Below, piece by piece: positions 27,397-35,822 of a stretch of 64,000 nucleotides of DNA. This DNA comes from Streptomyces sp. JJ36 (GTDB taxonomy: Bacteria; Actinomycetota; Actinomycetes; Streptomycetales; Streptomycetaceae), in the NCBI RefSeq assembly GCF_021696945.1, contig NZ_JACYHE010000004.1, positions 62,001-126,000 on the forward strand, written 5' to 3'. Position numbers and translations under genes: made by a program. The first letter of the stretch is position 1, and each line of letters begins with the position of its first letter. Below the pieces are notes generated by a model, which worked only from the letters and a program-made list of their open reading frames with translations, ran no database searches and was not told where the DNA came from.

Positions 27397-28815
27397 TCAC
27401 CAGGGCAGGTTGCGCACCTGCTCGACGCAGAGCACCACGAAGAGCGCGCCGGCCGCGACCAGCATCACGTTGCTGAGCCCGAAGGGCCGGTTCCGCCAGG
27501 CGGCGGGCGTGCGCTCGCCGTTGAGCAGCCAGAGCAGGGTGGCGGCCAGATAGGGCAGGAAGAAGGCGCCGAGCACGCCGTAGGCGATGACCAGGCCGAA
27601 GGGCCGGTCCAGCCAGAGCAGCGCCATCGGCGGGAAGGTCAGCCAGAGCAGGTAGCCGCGGAAGGGCAGCGAGCGTTCGCGCTCCCCGCGGGCCACCGTG
27701 CCCACCGCCTCCTCGGGGGACTCCGCACGCTCCCCGGCGCCGCGGCCCGCGCGGACCCGTTCCACGAAGTCGGCGAAGAGCAGACTGACGCCGTGCCAGA
27801 CGCCGACCAGCGAGGAGAAGGAGGCGGCGAAGAAGCCGACCAGGAAGAGCTTGGCGGTGAACGCGCCGAAGCGGTCCTCCAGCACGTCACCCAGGTCCAG
27901 CAGGCCGCGCCCGCCCTCCGCCAGCGCGATGCCGCTCGCGTGCAGCAGCTCGGCGCCGATGACCAGCATGGCGACCACGAAGACGCCGGTGGTGAGGTAG
28001 GCGACCCGGTTGTCCAGGCGCATCATGCGCATCCAGCCGGAGTCGGTCCAGCCCTTGGCGTTCACCCAGTAGCCGTACGCGGCCATGGTGATGGTGCCGC
28101 CGACGCCGCCGACCAGGCCCAGGGTGTACAGCACCGAGCCGTCGGGGAGGGCGGGCAGCAGCCCGGCGAAGGTCCTCCCCAGGTCGGGCGAGACCCGGAC
28201 GGCCACCGAGACCACCACCACGAACATCACGCCGACGAAGATCATCATGATCTTCTCCACGACGGCGTAGCGGTTGAACCACACGAAGGCGAGGCCCAGC
28301 AGGCCGGTGGCGATCGCCCAGAACTTCAGGCCCGGGCCGCCGGGGAAGAGCGCCTGCAGGGGCAGCGCACTGGAGGTCATGGCGGTGGCGCCGTAGACGA
28401 AGCCCCAGACCACCACGTAGACGGCGAAGTAGACGGTGGTCCAGGCGCCCAGCGAGCGCCAGCCGTCGAAGAGGGTGCGGCCGGTGGCCAGGTGCCAGCG
28501 GCCGACCGCCTCCGCCAGAGCGATCTTGACCAGGCAGCCGAGGACCGCCGCCCACAGCAGCGTGTAGCCGAACTTGCTGCCCGCCAGCAGCGTGGAGACC
28601 AGGTCGCCGGCGCCGACGCCGGTGGCCGCCACCACGATGCCCGGCCCGATGGAGCGCCAGCTCGGCCGCCGTACGGGCGCGGCAGCCCCGGGCATGCCGG
28701 GCGCCTGCTCCGCACCGCCCGCCGGCCGCGTGCCGCCCGCCCGCCGCGCGTCTGCTTCCGCGGGCCGCCTGTCGCCGGCGCCCTGCGCACCGGCCCTGTC
28801 GTCCTCAGCTGTCAT
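27397..28815 (-). CDS. Nramp-related membrane transporter, non-canonical metal site
   Basis: An eleven-helix LeuT-fold protein of 472 residues with a 50-residue disordered N-terminus. Overall helix pattern and motifs such as 'GPGIVVAATGVGAGDLVS' (TM1) and 'LVGFFAASFSSLVGVWHG' place it in the Nramp superfamily. The canonical TM1 DPGN metal site is absent: the break reads GVGAGD. TM6 reads 'GGTITMAAYGYW' rather than the usual MPHN-type motif. It is therefore probably an Nramp-related protein with a different substrate. It stands alone between the chitinase and a secreted protease. Confidence 0.82.
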   Translation of the reverse strand: MTAEDDRAGAQGAGDRRPAEADARRAGGTRPAGGAEQAPGMPGAAAPVRRPSWRSIGPGIVVAATGVGAGDLVSTLLAGSKFGYTLLWAAVLGCLVKIALAEAVGRWHLATGRTLFDGWRSLGAWTTVYFAVYVVVWGFVYGATAMTSSALPLQALFPGGPGLKFWAIATGLLGLAFVWFNRYAVVEKIMMIFVGVMFVVVVSVAVRVSPDLGRTFAGLLPALPDGSVLYTLGLVGGVGGTITMAAYGYWVNAKGWTDSGWMRMMRLDNRVAYLTTGVFVVAMLVIGAELLHASGIALAEGGRGLLDLGDVLEDRFGAFTAKLFLVGFFAASFSSLVGVWHGVSLLFADFVERVRAGRGAGERAESPEEAVGTVARGERERSLPFRGYLLWLTFPPMALLWLDRPFGLVIAYGVLGAFFLPYLAATLLWLLNGERTPAAWRNRPFGLSNVMLVAAGALFVVLCVEQVRNLPW

Positions 28816-28948
28816 CCGGCCTCCCGGCTCGTCCCCTGGTCCGCCCGCGCATCATCGGGCGGGGCGGAACCCGGCACAAGGGCGCCGGTGCCGCGACACC
28901 GCCGGGGCGCGACACCGGCACCCTGCCGTCACGGGGCGGGCACGTCCC

Positions 28949-29902
28949 TCACGGGCGGGGCAGCTCGCACTCCGGCAGCCCGAGGTCGAGCTTGTTGCCG
29001 GTGCCGATGCAGTCGGTGAGCAGGTAGGTCTGCTGGCCGTAGTTGATGCCCTCGTGGACGGTCACGTCGCCGTTCTCGTCCACCTCACAGGGGTTGTTGA
29101 GGGTGCAGCGCCCGCCGTCCGTGTTGCCCGTGTTGTTGACGCCGATCACCTCTCCGGTGGCGTCGTTCACGATCGGGGAGCCGGAGGTGCCGCCGATGGT
29201 GTCGCACTCGGGGGTGTAGCGGATGGAGTCCGAGAAGCTCCAGCCGGCCTCCCGCAGTTCGTACACGAACGTGTCGATGCGGCAGCTGTAGGTGCGCTTC
29301 CAGTAGCCGGAGACGACGGTGATGTCCGTGCCGGCGGACGGGTGTTCCGGGGCGATGTCCAGCGCCTCGATGCCGTACCGGCTCTCGATCTGCGCGTAGG
29401 TGGAGTTCAGCTCGTAGAGCGAGACGTCGGTGCGGGTCATCGTCCCGTACGCGACCTTGGTGGCGCGGAGCGTGGCGACGTCGTTCGCCCGCGCGTCCAG
29501 CAGCGTGAAGCGGCGGCTGGAGGGCTGGTCGACGACGACCTCGCCGGGGCCGGGCATGCCGGACTCCAGGCAGTGCCCGTTGGAGAGCACCAGCGCGGGG
29601 TCGGTGGGTTCCGACTGCGGGACGCGGACGAGGGAGCCGGAGCAGTTGCTGAGCGCCACCGTCCCGGCGAAGTCGGGTGCCCGCAGCCCGTCCCTGGCCT
29701 CCGGGGCGGCGTCCACCGCCGGGGCGGGCGCGTCGGCGCGGTGGAAGCCGGTGCCGGTGGTGCTGACGGTGCCGGTGGCGCCGGTGGTGCTGCCGGTCGG
29801 GGTGTCGTGGGGGGCCGCCAGGGCCGGGGTCGCGGCGAGGCCGGTGGCGGCGGTCGCTCCGAGGAGCGCGGCCGCGAGGGCGCCGACGAGAGGGCGTTTC
29901 AT
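28949..29902 (-). CDS. Secreted trypsin-like serine protease
   Basis: An exported S1/V8-type endopeptidase of 317 residues. A signal peptide (about 1-30, 'ATPALA') and a Thr/Gly-rich propeptide-like segment precede the catalytic domain. The triad is His110 ('LSNGHC'), Asp159 ('TRTDVSLYEL') and Ser240 ('GGTSGSPIV'). Eight Cys could form disulfides. I chose ATG 29902 because the Sec signal begins there, although an in-frame ATG lies 75 nt upstream. It stands as a single gene. Confidence 0.9.
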   Translation of the reverse strand: MKRPLVGALAAALLGATAATGLAATPALAAPHDTPTGSTTGATGTVSTTGTGFHRADAPAPAVDAAPEARDGLRAPDFAGTVALSNCSGSLVRVPQSEPTDPALVLSNGHCLESGMPGPGEVVVDQPSSRRFTLLDARANDVATLRATKVAYGTMTRTDVSLYELNSTYAQIESRYGIEALDIAPEHPSAGTDITVVSGYWKRTYSCRIDTFVYELREAGWSFSDSIRYTPECDTIGGTSGSPIVNDATGEVIGVNNTGNTDGGRCTLNNPCEVDENGDVTVHEGINYGQQTYLLTDCIGTGNKLDLGLPECELPRP

Positions 29903-30109
29903 GGGGGGTTCCTCTCCGTACCGAAGGTTCGTTCGGCGGTGCGCCCCGCATTCTTCGTCGCTTGCCATGCACACCACAAGAGGGCCTCGGTGCGGAACCG
30001 GCGCCCTCGGGATGGTGAACGGCCCTCGCCCGCGGGGCCGTCGAACCGGCCGCCGGCATCAGGCGCGGGCGTCCTCGCCAGGCGCCAGGCACCGGCGACC
30101 GTCACCGGC

Positions 30110-30520
30110 TCAGTCGAGCACGGCCATCGCGTCGATCTCGACCAGCAGGCCCGGCGGCAGACCGACATAGACCGTGGTGCGGGCGGCGGGCGGCGCGGCG
30201 AGCTCCTGCCCGGCGAAGTAGGCGTCGTAGACCTCGTTCATCTCGGCGAAGTGGCCGGTGTCGGTGAGGTAGACCCGCAGCATCACCACGTCGTCCCAGC
30301 CGGCGCCGCCCTCCCGGAGGACCGCGTGCACGTTGGCCAGCGTCTGCAGGAGCTGCTCCCGCAGCCCGGGCCCGGCCGGCACCGGCGTACCGCCCTGCTC
30401 GACGGGCAGGAAACCGACCTGCCCGGCCACCTGGAGGACGGGCCCCTTGCGCACGCCGTGCGAGAAACGGGCGGGCGGGGTGGTGTGACGCGGCGGGGTG
30501 ACGGCGGTCTTCGCGGCCAT
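30110..30520 (-). CDS. ridA: RidA (YjgF) family reactive-imine deaminase
   Basis: A 136-residue trimeric cytosolic protein that hydrolyses enamine/imine intermediates released by PLP-dependent dehydratases. The family core is visible: 'QVAGQVGFLP', 'LANVHAVLREGGAGWDDVV' and the active-site Arg in 'VVMLRVYLTD', ending 'ARTTVYVGLPPGLLVEIDA'. It lies 38 nt downstream of the IclR gene and opposite a PLP deaminase. That fits a role in clearing the 2-aminoacrylate-type product of that enzyme. Confidence 0.92.
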   Translation of the reverse strand: MAAKTAVTPPRHTTPPARFSHGVRKGPVLQVAGQVGFLPVEQGGTPVPAGPGLREQLLQTLANVHAVLREGGAGWDDVVMLRVYLTDTGHFAEMNEVYDAYFAGQELAAPPAARTTVYVGLPPGLLVEIDAMAVLD

Positions 30521-30558
30521 GACGGTCTCTCCTGGGATACGGGAACGGGTGCGGGCGG

Positions 30559-31320
30559 TCAGCCGCCCGGGTCGGGGACGGGACGTCCCGAGTAGTCGGC
30601 GCTGACGGCCTCGGCCGTGCGGCGCACCAGCGGCAGCAGGGCGAGGAGGTCGTCCGCGGACACGACGACGTTGGGCGCGGACACGGACATGGCGGCCACC
30701 ACCCGCCCGTCGGCACCCCGCACGGGGGCCGCCACGCAGTTGATGGACTCCTCGTGCCCGCCGAGGTCGCTGGCCCAGCCCTGCTCGCGCACGGTGGCCA
30801 GCTCGGAGAGGAAGGCGGCCGCGTGCGGCGTGGAACGGGCGGTGTAGCGGGGGTAGTCGAGCCGCTCGGCGACGGCGCGCCGCTCGGCCTCCGGCAGGTC
30901 GGCGAGGAGCAGCTTGGCCACGGCCGCGACGGTGATGGCCACGGGCTTGCCGATGCGGGAGTACATGCGCACCGGGTAGCGGCTCTCCACCTTGTCGATG
31001 TAGACCACCTCGTCGTCCTCGTAGACCGCGAGATGGACGGTGTGCCCGGTCTTCTCACCCAGCGCCGCCAGATGCGGGTGGGCGATCTCCCGCACGTCGA
31101 GGTTCTCGATCGCCTCCTGGGCGAGGGCGAACAGACGGGCGCCGAGCCGGTAGCGGTGATCCTGCTGGCGGTGCACGATGCCGTGCTCGTGCAGGGTGCG
31201 CAGCAGCCGCAGCGCGGTCGACTTGTGCACGCCGAGCCGCTGGGCCACCTGCTCCAGGTTCGCGGGGCCCTCCGCGAGCAGGGGCAGGATGCTCAGCGCT
31301 CGGTCGACGGTCTGGCTCAT
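30559..31320 (-). CDS. IclR-family transcriptional regulator
   Basis: A 253-residue DNA-binding protein. The winged HTH (about 1-65) contains 'LEQVAQRLGVHKSTALRLLRTL'. The ligand domain (about 75-250) has 'YIDKVESRYPVRMYSRIGK' and the usual C-terminal 'SADDLLALLPLVRRTAEAVSADYSGR'. The ATG overlaps the sugar-kinase stop (ATGA), so it is translationally coupled. KdgR-type IclR proteins sense 2-keto-3-deoxygluconate, which agrees with the neighbouring kinase. The likely operator is the overlapping palindrome in the divergent promoter. Confidence 0.92.
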   Translation of the reverse strand: MSQTVDRALSILPLLAEGPANLEQVAQRLGVHKSTALRLLRTLHEHGIVHRQQDHRYRLGARLFALAQEAIENLDVREIAHPHLAALGEKTGHTVHLAVYEDDEVVYIDKVESRYPVRMYSRIGKPVAITVAAVAKLLLADLPEAERRAVAERLDYPRYTARSTPHAAAFLSELATVREQGWASDLGGHEESINCVAAPVRGADGRVVAAMSVSAPNVVVSADDLLALLPLVRRTAEAVSADYSGRPVPDPGG

Positions 31321-32405
31321 GGTGCGCTCGCCTTCTTCGTGGTCCAGCCGGGGCCGAGTCGCAGTGTGCCCCACTCCCCCGCGTGCAGCGCGGCCAGCCG
31401 GTCCGCGGACTCCCGGGCGGGCGGCCGGGCCAGGTCGCCGGGCACGGTCAGGGCGGCGGCGGCCAGCAGGTGCCCGTGCCGCAGCCGGTCCCGTACGGGC
31501 AGGCCGCGCAGGGTCGCGGAGAGGAAGCCGGCGGCGAACGCGTCCCCGGCCCCGACCTGCCCGACCACGTCGACCCGCGGCGCCGGCACCCGCCGCCCGT
31601 CCTCCGGGCCGCCGGTGAAGGCGGTGGCGCCGCGGGCGCCCTGCTTGACCACGAGCACCGCCGGCTCGGGCAGCGCCGCACGCAGCGCCTCCGGGCCGCC
31701 GCCCAGCCCCCAGGCGGCCTCCGCCTCGTCCTCACCGACGAAGACCAGGTCGCAGCCGCGGGCCAGCTCCAGCAGCACCCGGGCGGCGGCGGGCGTACGC
31801 CACAGGCTCGCCCGGTAGTTGACGTCGAAGGAGACCAGGGGCCGGCCGGGGCGGGGCGCGGTGAGCAGCCGGAGCAGTTCCAGGCAGTCGCCGGAGAGGG
31901 CCGCGGTGATGCCGGTGAGGTGCAGGACGCGGCCGGCGTCGGCGGCCGCCGTGTCCACCGTCCGCGGGGACATGGCGGAGGCGGCGGAGCCGGCCCGGTA
32001 GTAGGCCACCTCGGCGGTCCGCGCGCCGGGCGCGGGCTCGCCGTGTGCGGGCGCGGGGACCGCCGCGACGGCGGTGGGGCGCTCGCCGTCGGTACGGAAG
32101 TAGATGCCGGTGGGCCGCACGGGGTCCCTTCCGACCGCCCGGGTGTCGACGCCCGCCGCGGCGATCGTGCGGACCAGGTGGTCGCCGAAGCCGTCCGCGC
32201 CGACCCGGCTGATCCAGGCGGCGCGGTGCCCCAGCCCGGCGAGGGTGCAGGCGACGTTGGACTCCGCTCCCCCGATGGACCGCTCGAAGGCGGGCACGTC
32301 GGCGAGCCGCCCCGGCCGGCAGGGCAGAAACGTGACCATGGACTCGCCCAGGCAGACGACCTCCGGAGGGGCACCGGAATGCGCGGAGCCGGCAGTGCTG
32401 GCCAA
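31317..32405 (-). CDS. PfkB-family sugar-acid kinase (2-keto-3-deoxygluconate kinase-like)
   Basis: A ribokinase-fold kinase of 362 residues. The N-terminal PfkB signature region 'SIGGAESNVACTLAGLGH' and the C-terminal 'VGQVGAGDAFAAGF' with catalytic Asp288 are intact. 'SFDVNYRASLW' is typical of KDG kinases. I propose TTG 32405, because AAGGAG lies 10 nt upstream and there is no other start nearby. Its stop overlaps the IclR start. Together with the deacylase and PLP deaminase across the divergent promoter, it is the main reason to suspect a sugar-acid rather than a simple D-amino-acid substrate. Confidence 0.88.
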   Translation of the reverse strand: MASTAGSAHSGAPPEVVCLGESMVTFLPCRPGRLADVPAFERSIGGAESNVACTLAGLGHRAAWISRVGADGFGDHLVRTIAAAGVDTRAVGRDPVRPTGIYFRTDGERPTAVAAVPAPAHGEPAPGARTAEVAYYRAGSAASAMSPRTVDTAAADAGRVLHLTGITAALSGDCLELLRLLTAPRPGRPLVSFDVNYRASLWRTPAAARVLLELARGCDLVFVGEDEAEAAWGLGGGPEALRAALPEPAVLVVKQGARGATAFTGGPEDGRRVPAPRVDVVGQVGAGDAFAAGFLSATLRGLPVRDRLRHGHLLAAAALTVPGDLARPPARESADRLAALHAGEWGTLRLGPGWTTKKASAP

Positions 32406-32494
32406 CGGTCGAGCGCTCCTTCCGCCACGGGTCGTGGGTGCTTCCGCACCCGGGCGCCGGTGTCCGAGGATCCATTGACCGGCCGTTCGCCGGG

Positions 32495-32546
32495 ATGCTA
32501 GACAGCAGCAAGCGTCATGCGCAATGACGGTTGCATATAACGCAAC
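32495..32546. promoter_or_regulatory. Divergent promoter with overlapping IclR-type palindromes
   Basis: GTTGC-N7-GCAAC (32530-32546) and GCAA-N6-TTGC (32521-32534) overlap. The first covers a rightward -10 TATAAC (32536-32541). The second covers a leftward -35 TTGCGC (32519-32524 on the + strand), which pairs with a -10 TAGCAT at 32495-32500. One bound regulator could therefore control both arms of the cluster. Confidence 0.6.
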
Positions 32547-32564
32547 TGAGCTCAGGGAGTCGCC

Positions 32565-33890
32565 TTGTCCCCCGCCGATCCGCCCGCCGCCCCGTCCGCC
32601 GACCCCTCCGCCGGCCCGTCCGCCCTGCCGGGCCTCGCGGACGAGGTGGTCGACCACCGCTTCAAGGGCCTGCCCCCGGACGCGGACGGCCGTAGGGTCG
32701 GCGCGCTCGCCGCCGAGCGCCGCGACCTCTTCACCGGCGGCTTCACCACCCCCGTACTGGCGCTCTCCGCCGCGGACGTCGAGCACAACCTGCGGCAGCT
32801 CGAGGAGTTCGCCGAGCGCCACCACCTCGCCTTCGCCCCGCACGGCAAGACCTCCATGGCCCCCCGGCTCTTCGCCCGCCAGCTCGACCACGGCGCCTGG
32901 GGCATCACGGTGGCCGTGCCGCACCAGGCCCGGGTCTGCCGCGCCTTCGGCGTGCAGCGGATCTTCCTGGCCAACGAGCTGGTGGACGCGGCGGCACTGC
33001 ACTGGCTCGCCGCCGAGCAGGACGCCGACCCCGACTTCCGCTTCGTCTGCTACGTGGACTCCGTACGCGGCGTCGCACTGATGGACGCCGCGCTGCACGC
33101 CGCCCAGGCCGCCCGGCCGGTGGACGTGGTGATCGAACTGGCCGCGGGCGAGGGCGCCCGTACCGGCGCCCGCACCGAACAGGAGTGCGCCGCACTGGCC
33201 GACGCGGTGACCGAGGCGCGCCACCTGCGGCTGGTCGGCGTCGCCGGCTACGAGGGCGAGGTGCCGGAGGCCGACACCGCCCGCGTCACCGCCTGGCTGC
33301 GCCGCCTGGTCGCGCTGGCCGAGGCGCTGGACCGCACCGGCCGGTTCGACCCGGACGTCTCGGAGATCGTGCTCAGCGCGGGCGGCAGCGCCTGGTTCGA
33401 TGCGGTGGCCGAGGTCTTCACCGGTCTGCCCGAGCTCTCCCGGCCGGTGCTGCCGCTGCTGCGCTCCGGTGCGTACGTCTCGCACGACGAGGGGCACTAC
33501 CGGAAGCTGACCCCCTTCAACCGGGTGCCGCAGGAGGGCAGCCTGCGGCCCGCCTTCACACTCTGGACGCAGGTCGTCTCCCGGCCGGACCCCCGGCAGG
33601 CGTTCCTCAACGCCGGGAAGCGGGACGCCGCGTACGACCTGCACCTGCCGCAGCCGCGGGTGGTGCGCTCCGCGCGTGACGGCGTGGTGCGGCCGGCGAC
33701 CGGGATCGAGGTCGTGAAGCTCTCCGACCAGCACGCCTGGCTGGAGACCTCGCCGGAGGCGGAGCTGGAGGTCGGCGACTGGGTCGGGCTGGGGCTCTCC
33801 CATCCGTGCACCATCTTCGACAAGTGGCAGATGATCCCGCTCGTCGAGGAGGACGGCACGGTCACCGACTACGTCCGCACCTTCTTCTGA
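32565..33890 (+). CDS. PLP-dependent D-amino-acid deaminase (D-serine dehydratase/D-threonine aldolase family)
   Basis: A 441-residue fold-type III PLP enzyme. The alanine-racemase-like barrel carries the PLP lysine in 'FAPHGKTSMAP' (Lys95). The C-terminal domain holds the metal-binding signature of this family, 'SDQHAWLE' and 'LSHPCTIFDKW' (His-Pro-Cys). The family includes D-serine dehydratase, D-threonine aldolase and, as I recall, bacterial D-glucosaminate dehydratase. TTG 32565 was chosen because AGGGAG lies 5 nt upstream. It is followed about 110 nt later by the deacylase. I infer dehydration/deamination of a D-configured 2-amino-3-hydroxy acid. Confidence 0.87.
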   Translation: MSPADPPAAPSADPSAGPSALPGLADEVVDHRFKGLPPDADGRRVGALAAERRDLFTGGFTTPVLALSAADVEHNLRQLEEFAERHHLAFAPHGKTSMAPRLFARQLDHGAWGITVAVPHQARVCRAFGVQRIFLANELVDAAALHWLAAEQDADPDFRFVCYVDSVRGVALMDAALHAAQAARPVDVVIELAAGEGARTGARTEQECAALADAVTEARHLRLVGVAGYEGEVPEADTARVTAWLRRLVALAEALDRTGRFDPDVSEIVLSAGGSAWFDAVAEVFTGLPELSRPVLPLLRSGAYVSHDEGHYRKLTPFNRVPQEGSLRPAFTLWTQVVSRPDPRQAFLNAGKRDAAYDLHLPQPRVVRSARDGVVRPATGIEVVKLSDQHAWLETSPEAELEVGDWVGLGLSHPCTIFDKWQMIPLVEEDGTVTDYVRTFF

Positions 33891-33998
33891 GACGGCCGGC
33901 CGTCCCGAGCGCCCTCCCCGGGACGGGCGGGACGGCCGCACGCGGCACGGGCAGCACACGCCGGCACGGGCCGGCGCGGGGAGGGAGGCAGTGCACGC

Positions 33999-35597
33999 AT
34001 GGACACCGCGTTCCGGGGAGCCCTGGTCGTGGACGGCTCCGGCCGGCCCGCGTACCGCGCCGACGTCGGCCTCGCCGGCGGCCGGATCGCCGCCGTCCGC
34101 CCGGTCGCGGACGGCGGCCCGCGGCTCACCGCCCGGCACACCCTGGACGCCGACGGGCTCGCCCTCGCGCCCGGCTTCATCGACATGCACGCCCACAGCG
34201 ACCTGGCACTGCTTCGCGACCCGGACCACTCCGCGAAGGCCGCCCAGGGCGTCACCCTGGAGGTGCTCGGTCAGGACGGCCTCTCCTACGCCCCGGTGGA
34301 CGACCGCACCCGGGAGGAGGTGCGCCGCGCGATCACCGGCTGGAACGGCGACGGCACGGACCTCGACCTGGACTGGCGCACCGTCGGGGAGTACCTGGAC
34401 CGGCTGGACCGCGGCGTCGCCGTCAACGCCGCCTACCTCGTGCCGCAGGGCACCGTGCGGATGCTCGTGCTCGGCTGGGAGGACCGGCCCGCCCGCCCGG
34501 CGGAGCTGGACCGGATGCGGCACCTGGTCGCCGAGGGCCTGGAGCAGGGCGCGGTGGGGCTCTCCTCGGGCCTGACCTACGCCCCGGGGATGTACGCGGA
34601 CACCGCCGAACTCACCGCGCTCTGCCGGGTCGTCGCCCGCTACGGCGGCTACTACTGCCCGCACCACCGCTCGTACGGCGCGGGCGCCCTGGCGGCGTAC
34701 GCGGAGATGCTCGACGTGACCCGGGAGGCCGGCTGCGCGCTCCATCTCGCCCACGCCACCCTGAACTTCGGCGTGAACGCGGGCCGCGCACCCGAACTGC
34801 TGGCCCTGCTCGACACCGCGCTCGCCGACGGCGCCGACGTCTCCCTGGACACCTACCCCTACACCCCGGGCTGCACCACGCTGGCCGCGCTGTTGCCGAG
34901 CTGGGCCAGCGAGGGCGGCCCGGAGGCGGTGCTCGCGCGGCTCGCGGAGGACGACACCGCCGCCCGCATCCGGCACACGCTGGAGGTGACGGGCTCGGAC
35001 GGCTGCCACGGGGTGCCGGTCGACTGGGACACCGTGGAGATCGCCGGGGTCGCGGAACCGTCGCTGGCCGCGCTGGTGGGCCGTACGGTCGCCGCGGCGG
35101 CCCGGGACCGGGGCGAGGAACCGTTCACCACGGCGCGGCGGCTGCTCCGCGCGGACCGGCTCGGCACCACCATCCTCCAGCACGTCGGCCACGAGGAGAA
35201 CGTCCGCGCGATCATGCGGCACCCCGCACACACCGGCGGCAGCGACGGCATCCTCCAGGGCGCCAAGCCGCACCCGCGCGCGTACGGCACCTTCCCGCGC
35301 TACCTGGGGCACTACGTCCGGGAGACGGGCGTCCTCTCCCTGGAGGAGTGCGTGGCCCGGCTGACCGGCCGCCCGGCGGCCCGGCTACGGCTGCCGGACC
35401 GGGGGCTGGTGCGCGAGGGCCACCGGGCCGACCTGGTGCTCTTCGACCCGCACACGGTGGCGGACCGCGCCACCTTCGCCGCACCCCGCACGCCCCCGGC
35501 CGGCATCCCGCACGTGCTCATCGACGGCCGCTTCGTCCTCCGCGACGGCCACCGCACCGACGTCCTCGCCGGCCGCTCCGTCCGCCGCACCGCGTGA
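33999..35597 (+). CDS. N-acyl-D-amino-acid deacylase (amidohydrolase superfamily)
   Basis: A 532-residue metal-dependent amidase that removes an acyl group from a D-configured amino acid. The barrel metal ligands are recognisable: HAH at 64-66, 'CPHHRSYG', 'LHLAHATLNFG' and the catalytic 'GGSDGI'. Where classic D-aminoacylases have NCG (metal-binding Cys), this protein reads QDG (92-94), so the bridging ligand differs. GGAGG lies upstream of the ATG, with a rather long spacing of 11 nt. It is downstream of the PLP deaminase and would supply its substrate. Confidence 0.88.
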   Translation: MDTAFRGALVVDGSGRPAYRADVGLAGGRIAAVRPVADGGPRLTARHTLDADGLALAPGFIDMHAHSDLALLRDPDHSAKAAQGVTLEVLGQDGLSYAPVDDRTREEVRRAITGWNGDGTDLDLDWRTVGEYLDRLDRGVAVNAAYLVPQGTVRMLVLGWEDRPARPAELDRMRHLVAEGLEQGAVGLSSGLTYAPGMYADTAELTALCRVVARYGGYYCPHHRSYGAGALAAYAEMLDVTREAGCALHLAHATLNFGVNAGRAPELLALLDTALADGADVSLDTYPYTPGCTTLAALLPSWASEGGPEAVLARLAEDDTAARIRHTLEVTGSDGCHGVPVDWDTVEIAGVAEPSLAALVGRTVAAAARDRGEEPFTTARRLLRADRLGTTILQHVGHEENVRAIMRHPAHTGGSDGILQGAKPHPRAYGTFPRYLGHYVRETGVLSLEECVARLTGRPAARLRLPDRGLVREGHRADLVLFDPHTVADRATFAAPRTPPAGIPHVLIDGRFVLRDGHRTDVLAGRSVRRTA

Positions 35598-35612
35598 CCG
35601 CGGAACTCGGCC

Positions 35613-35822
35613 TCAGCGGGCGGCCTTGAGGCCGTCCACGAAGGCCGCCCAGGACGCCGACGGCAGCACCAGGACCGGCCCGCCGGGCACCTTGCTGTCA
35701 CGTACGGGGACGACGCCGGGGAACCCGTCGGCCACCTCCACGCAGTCGCCCCCGGCCTGATTGCTGTAGCTGCTCTTGCGCCAGGCGGCGCCGCGCAGCG
35801 CGGGACGGGATACTCGCTCCAC
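35613..35822 (-). CDS. DUF397 domain protein
   Basis: A 69-residue small protein of the actinobacterial DUF397 family: 'WRKSSYSNQAGGDCVEVADG' then 'VPVRDSKVPGGPVLVLPSASW'. These genes almost always follow an XRE-DUF5753 regulator and are linked to development and secondary metabolism (BldB-like, as known for the family). GGAGG is 9 nt before the GTG start. Its first 125 nt overlap the 3' end of the XRE frame out of register. Confidence 0.92.
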   Translation of the reverse strand: MERVSRPALRGAAWRKSSYSNQAGGDCVEVADGFPGVVPVRDSKVPGGPVLVLPSASWAAFVDGLKAAR

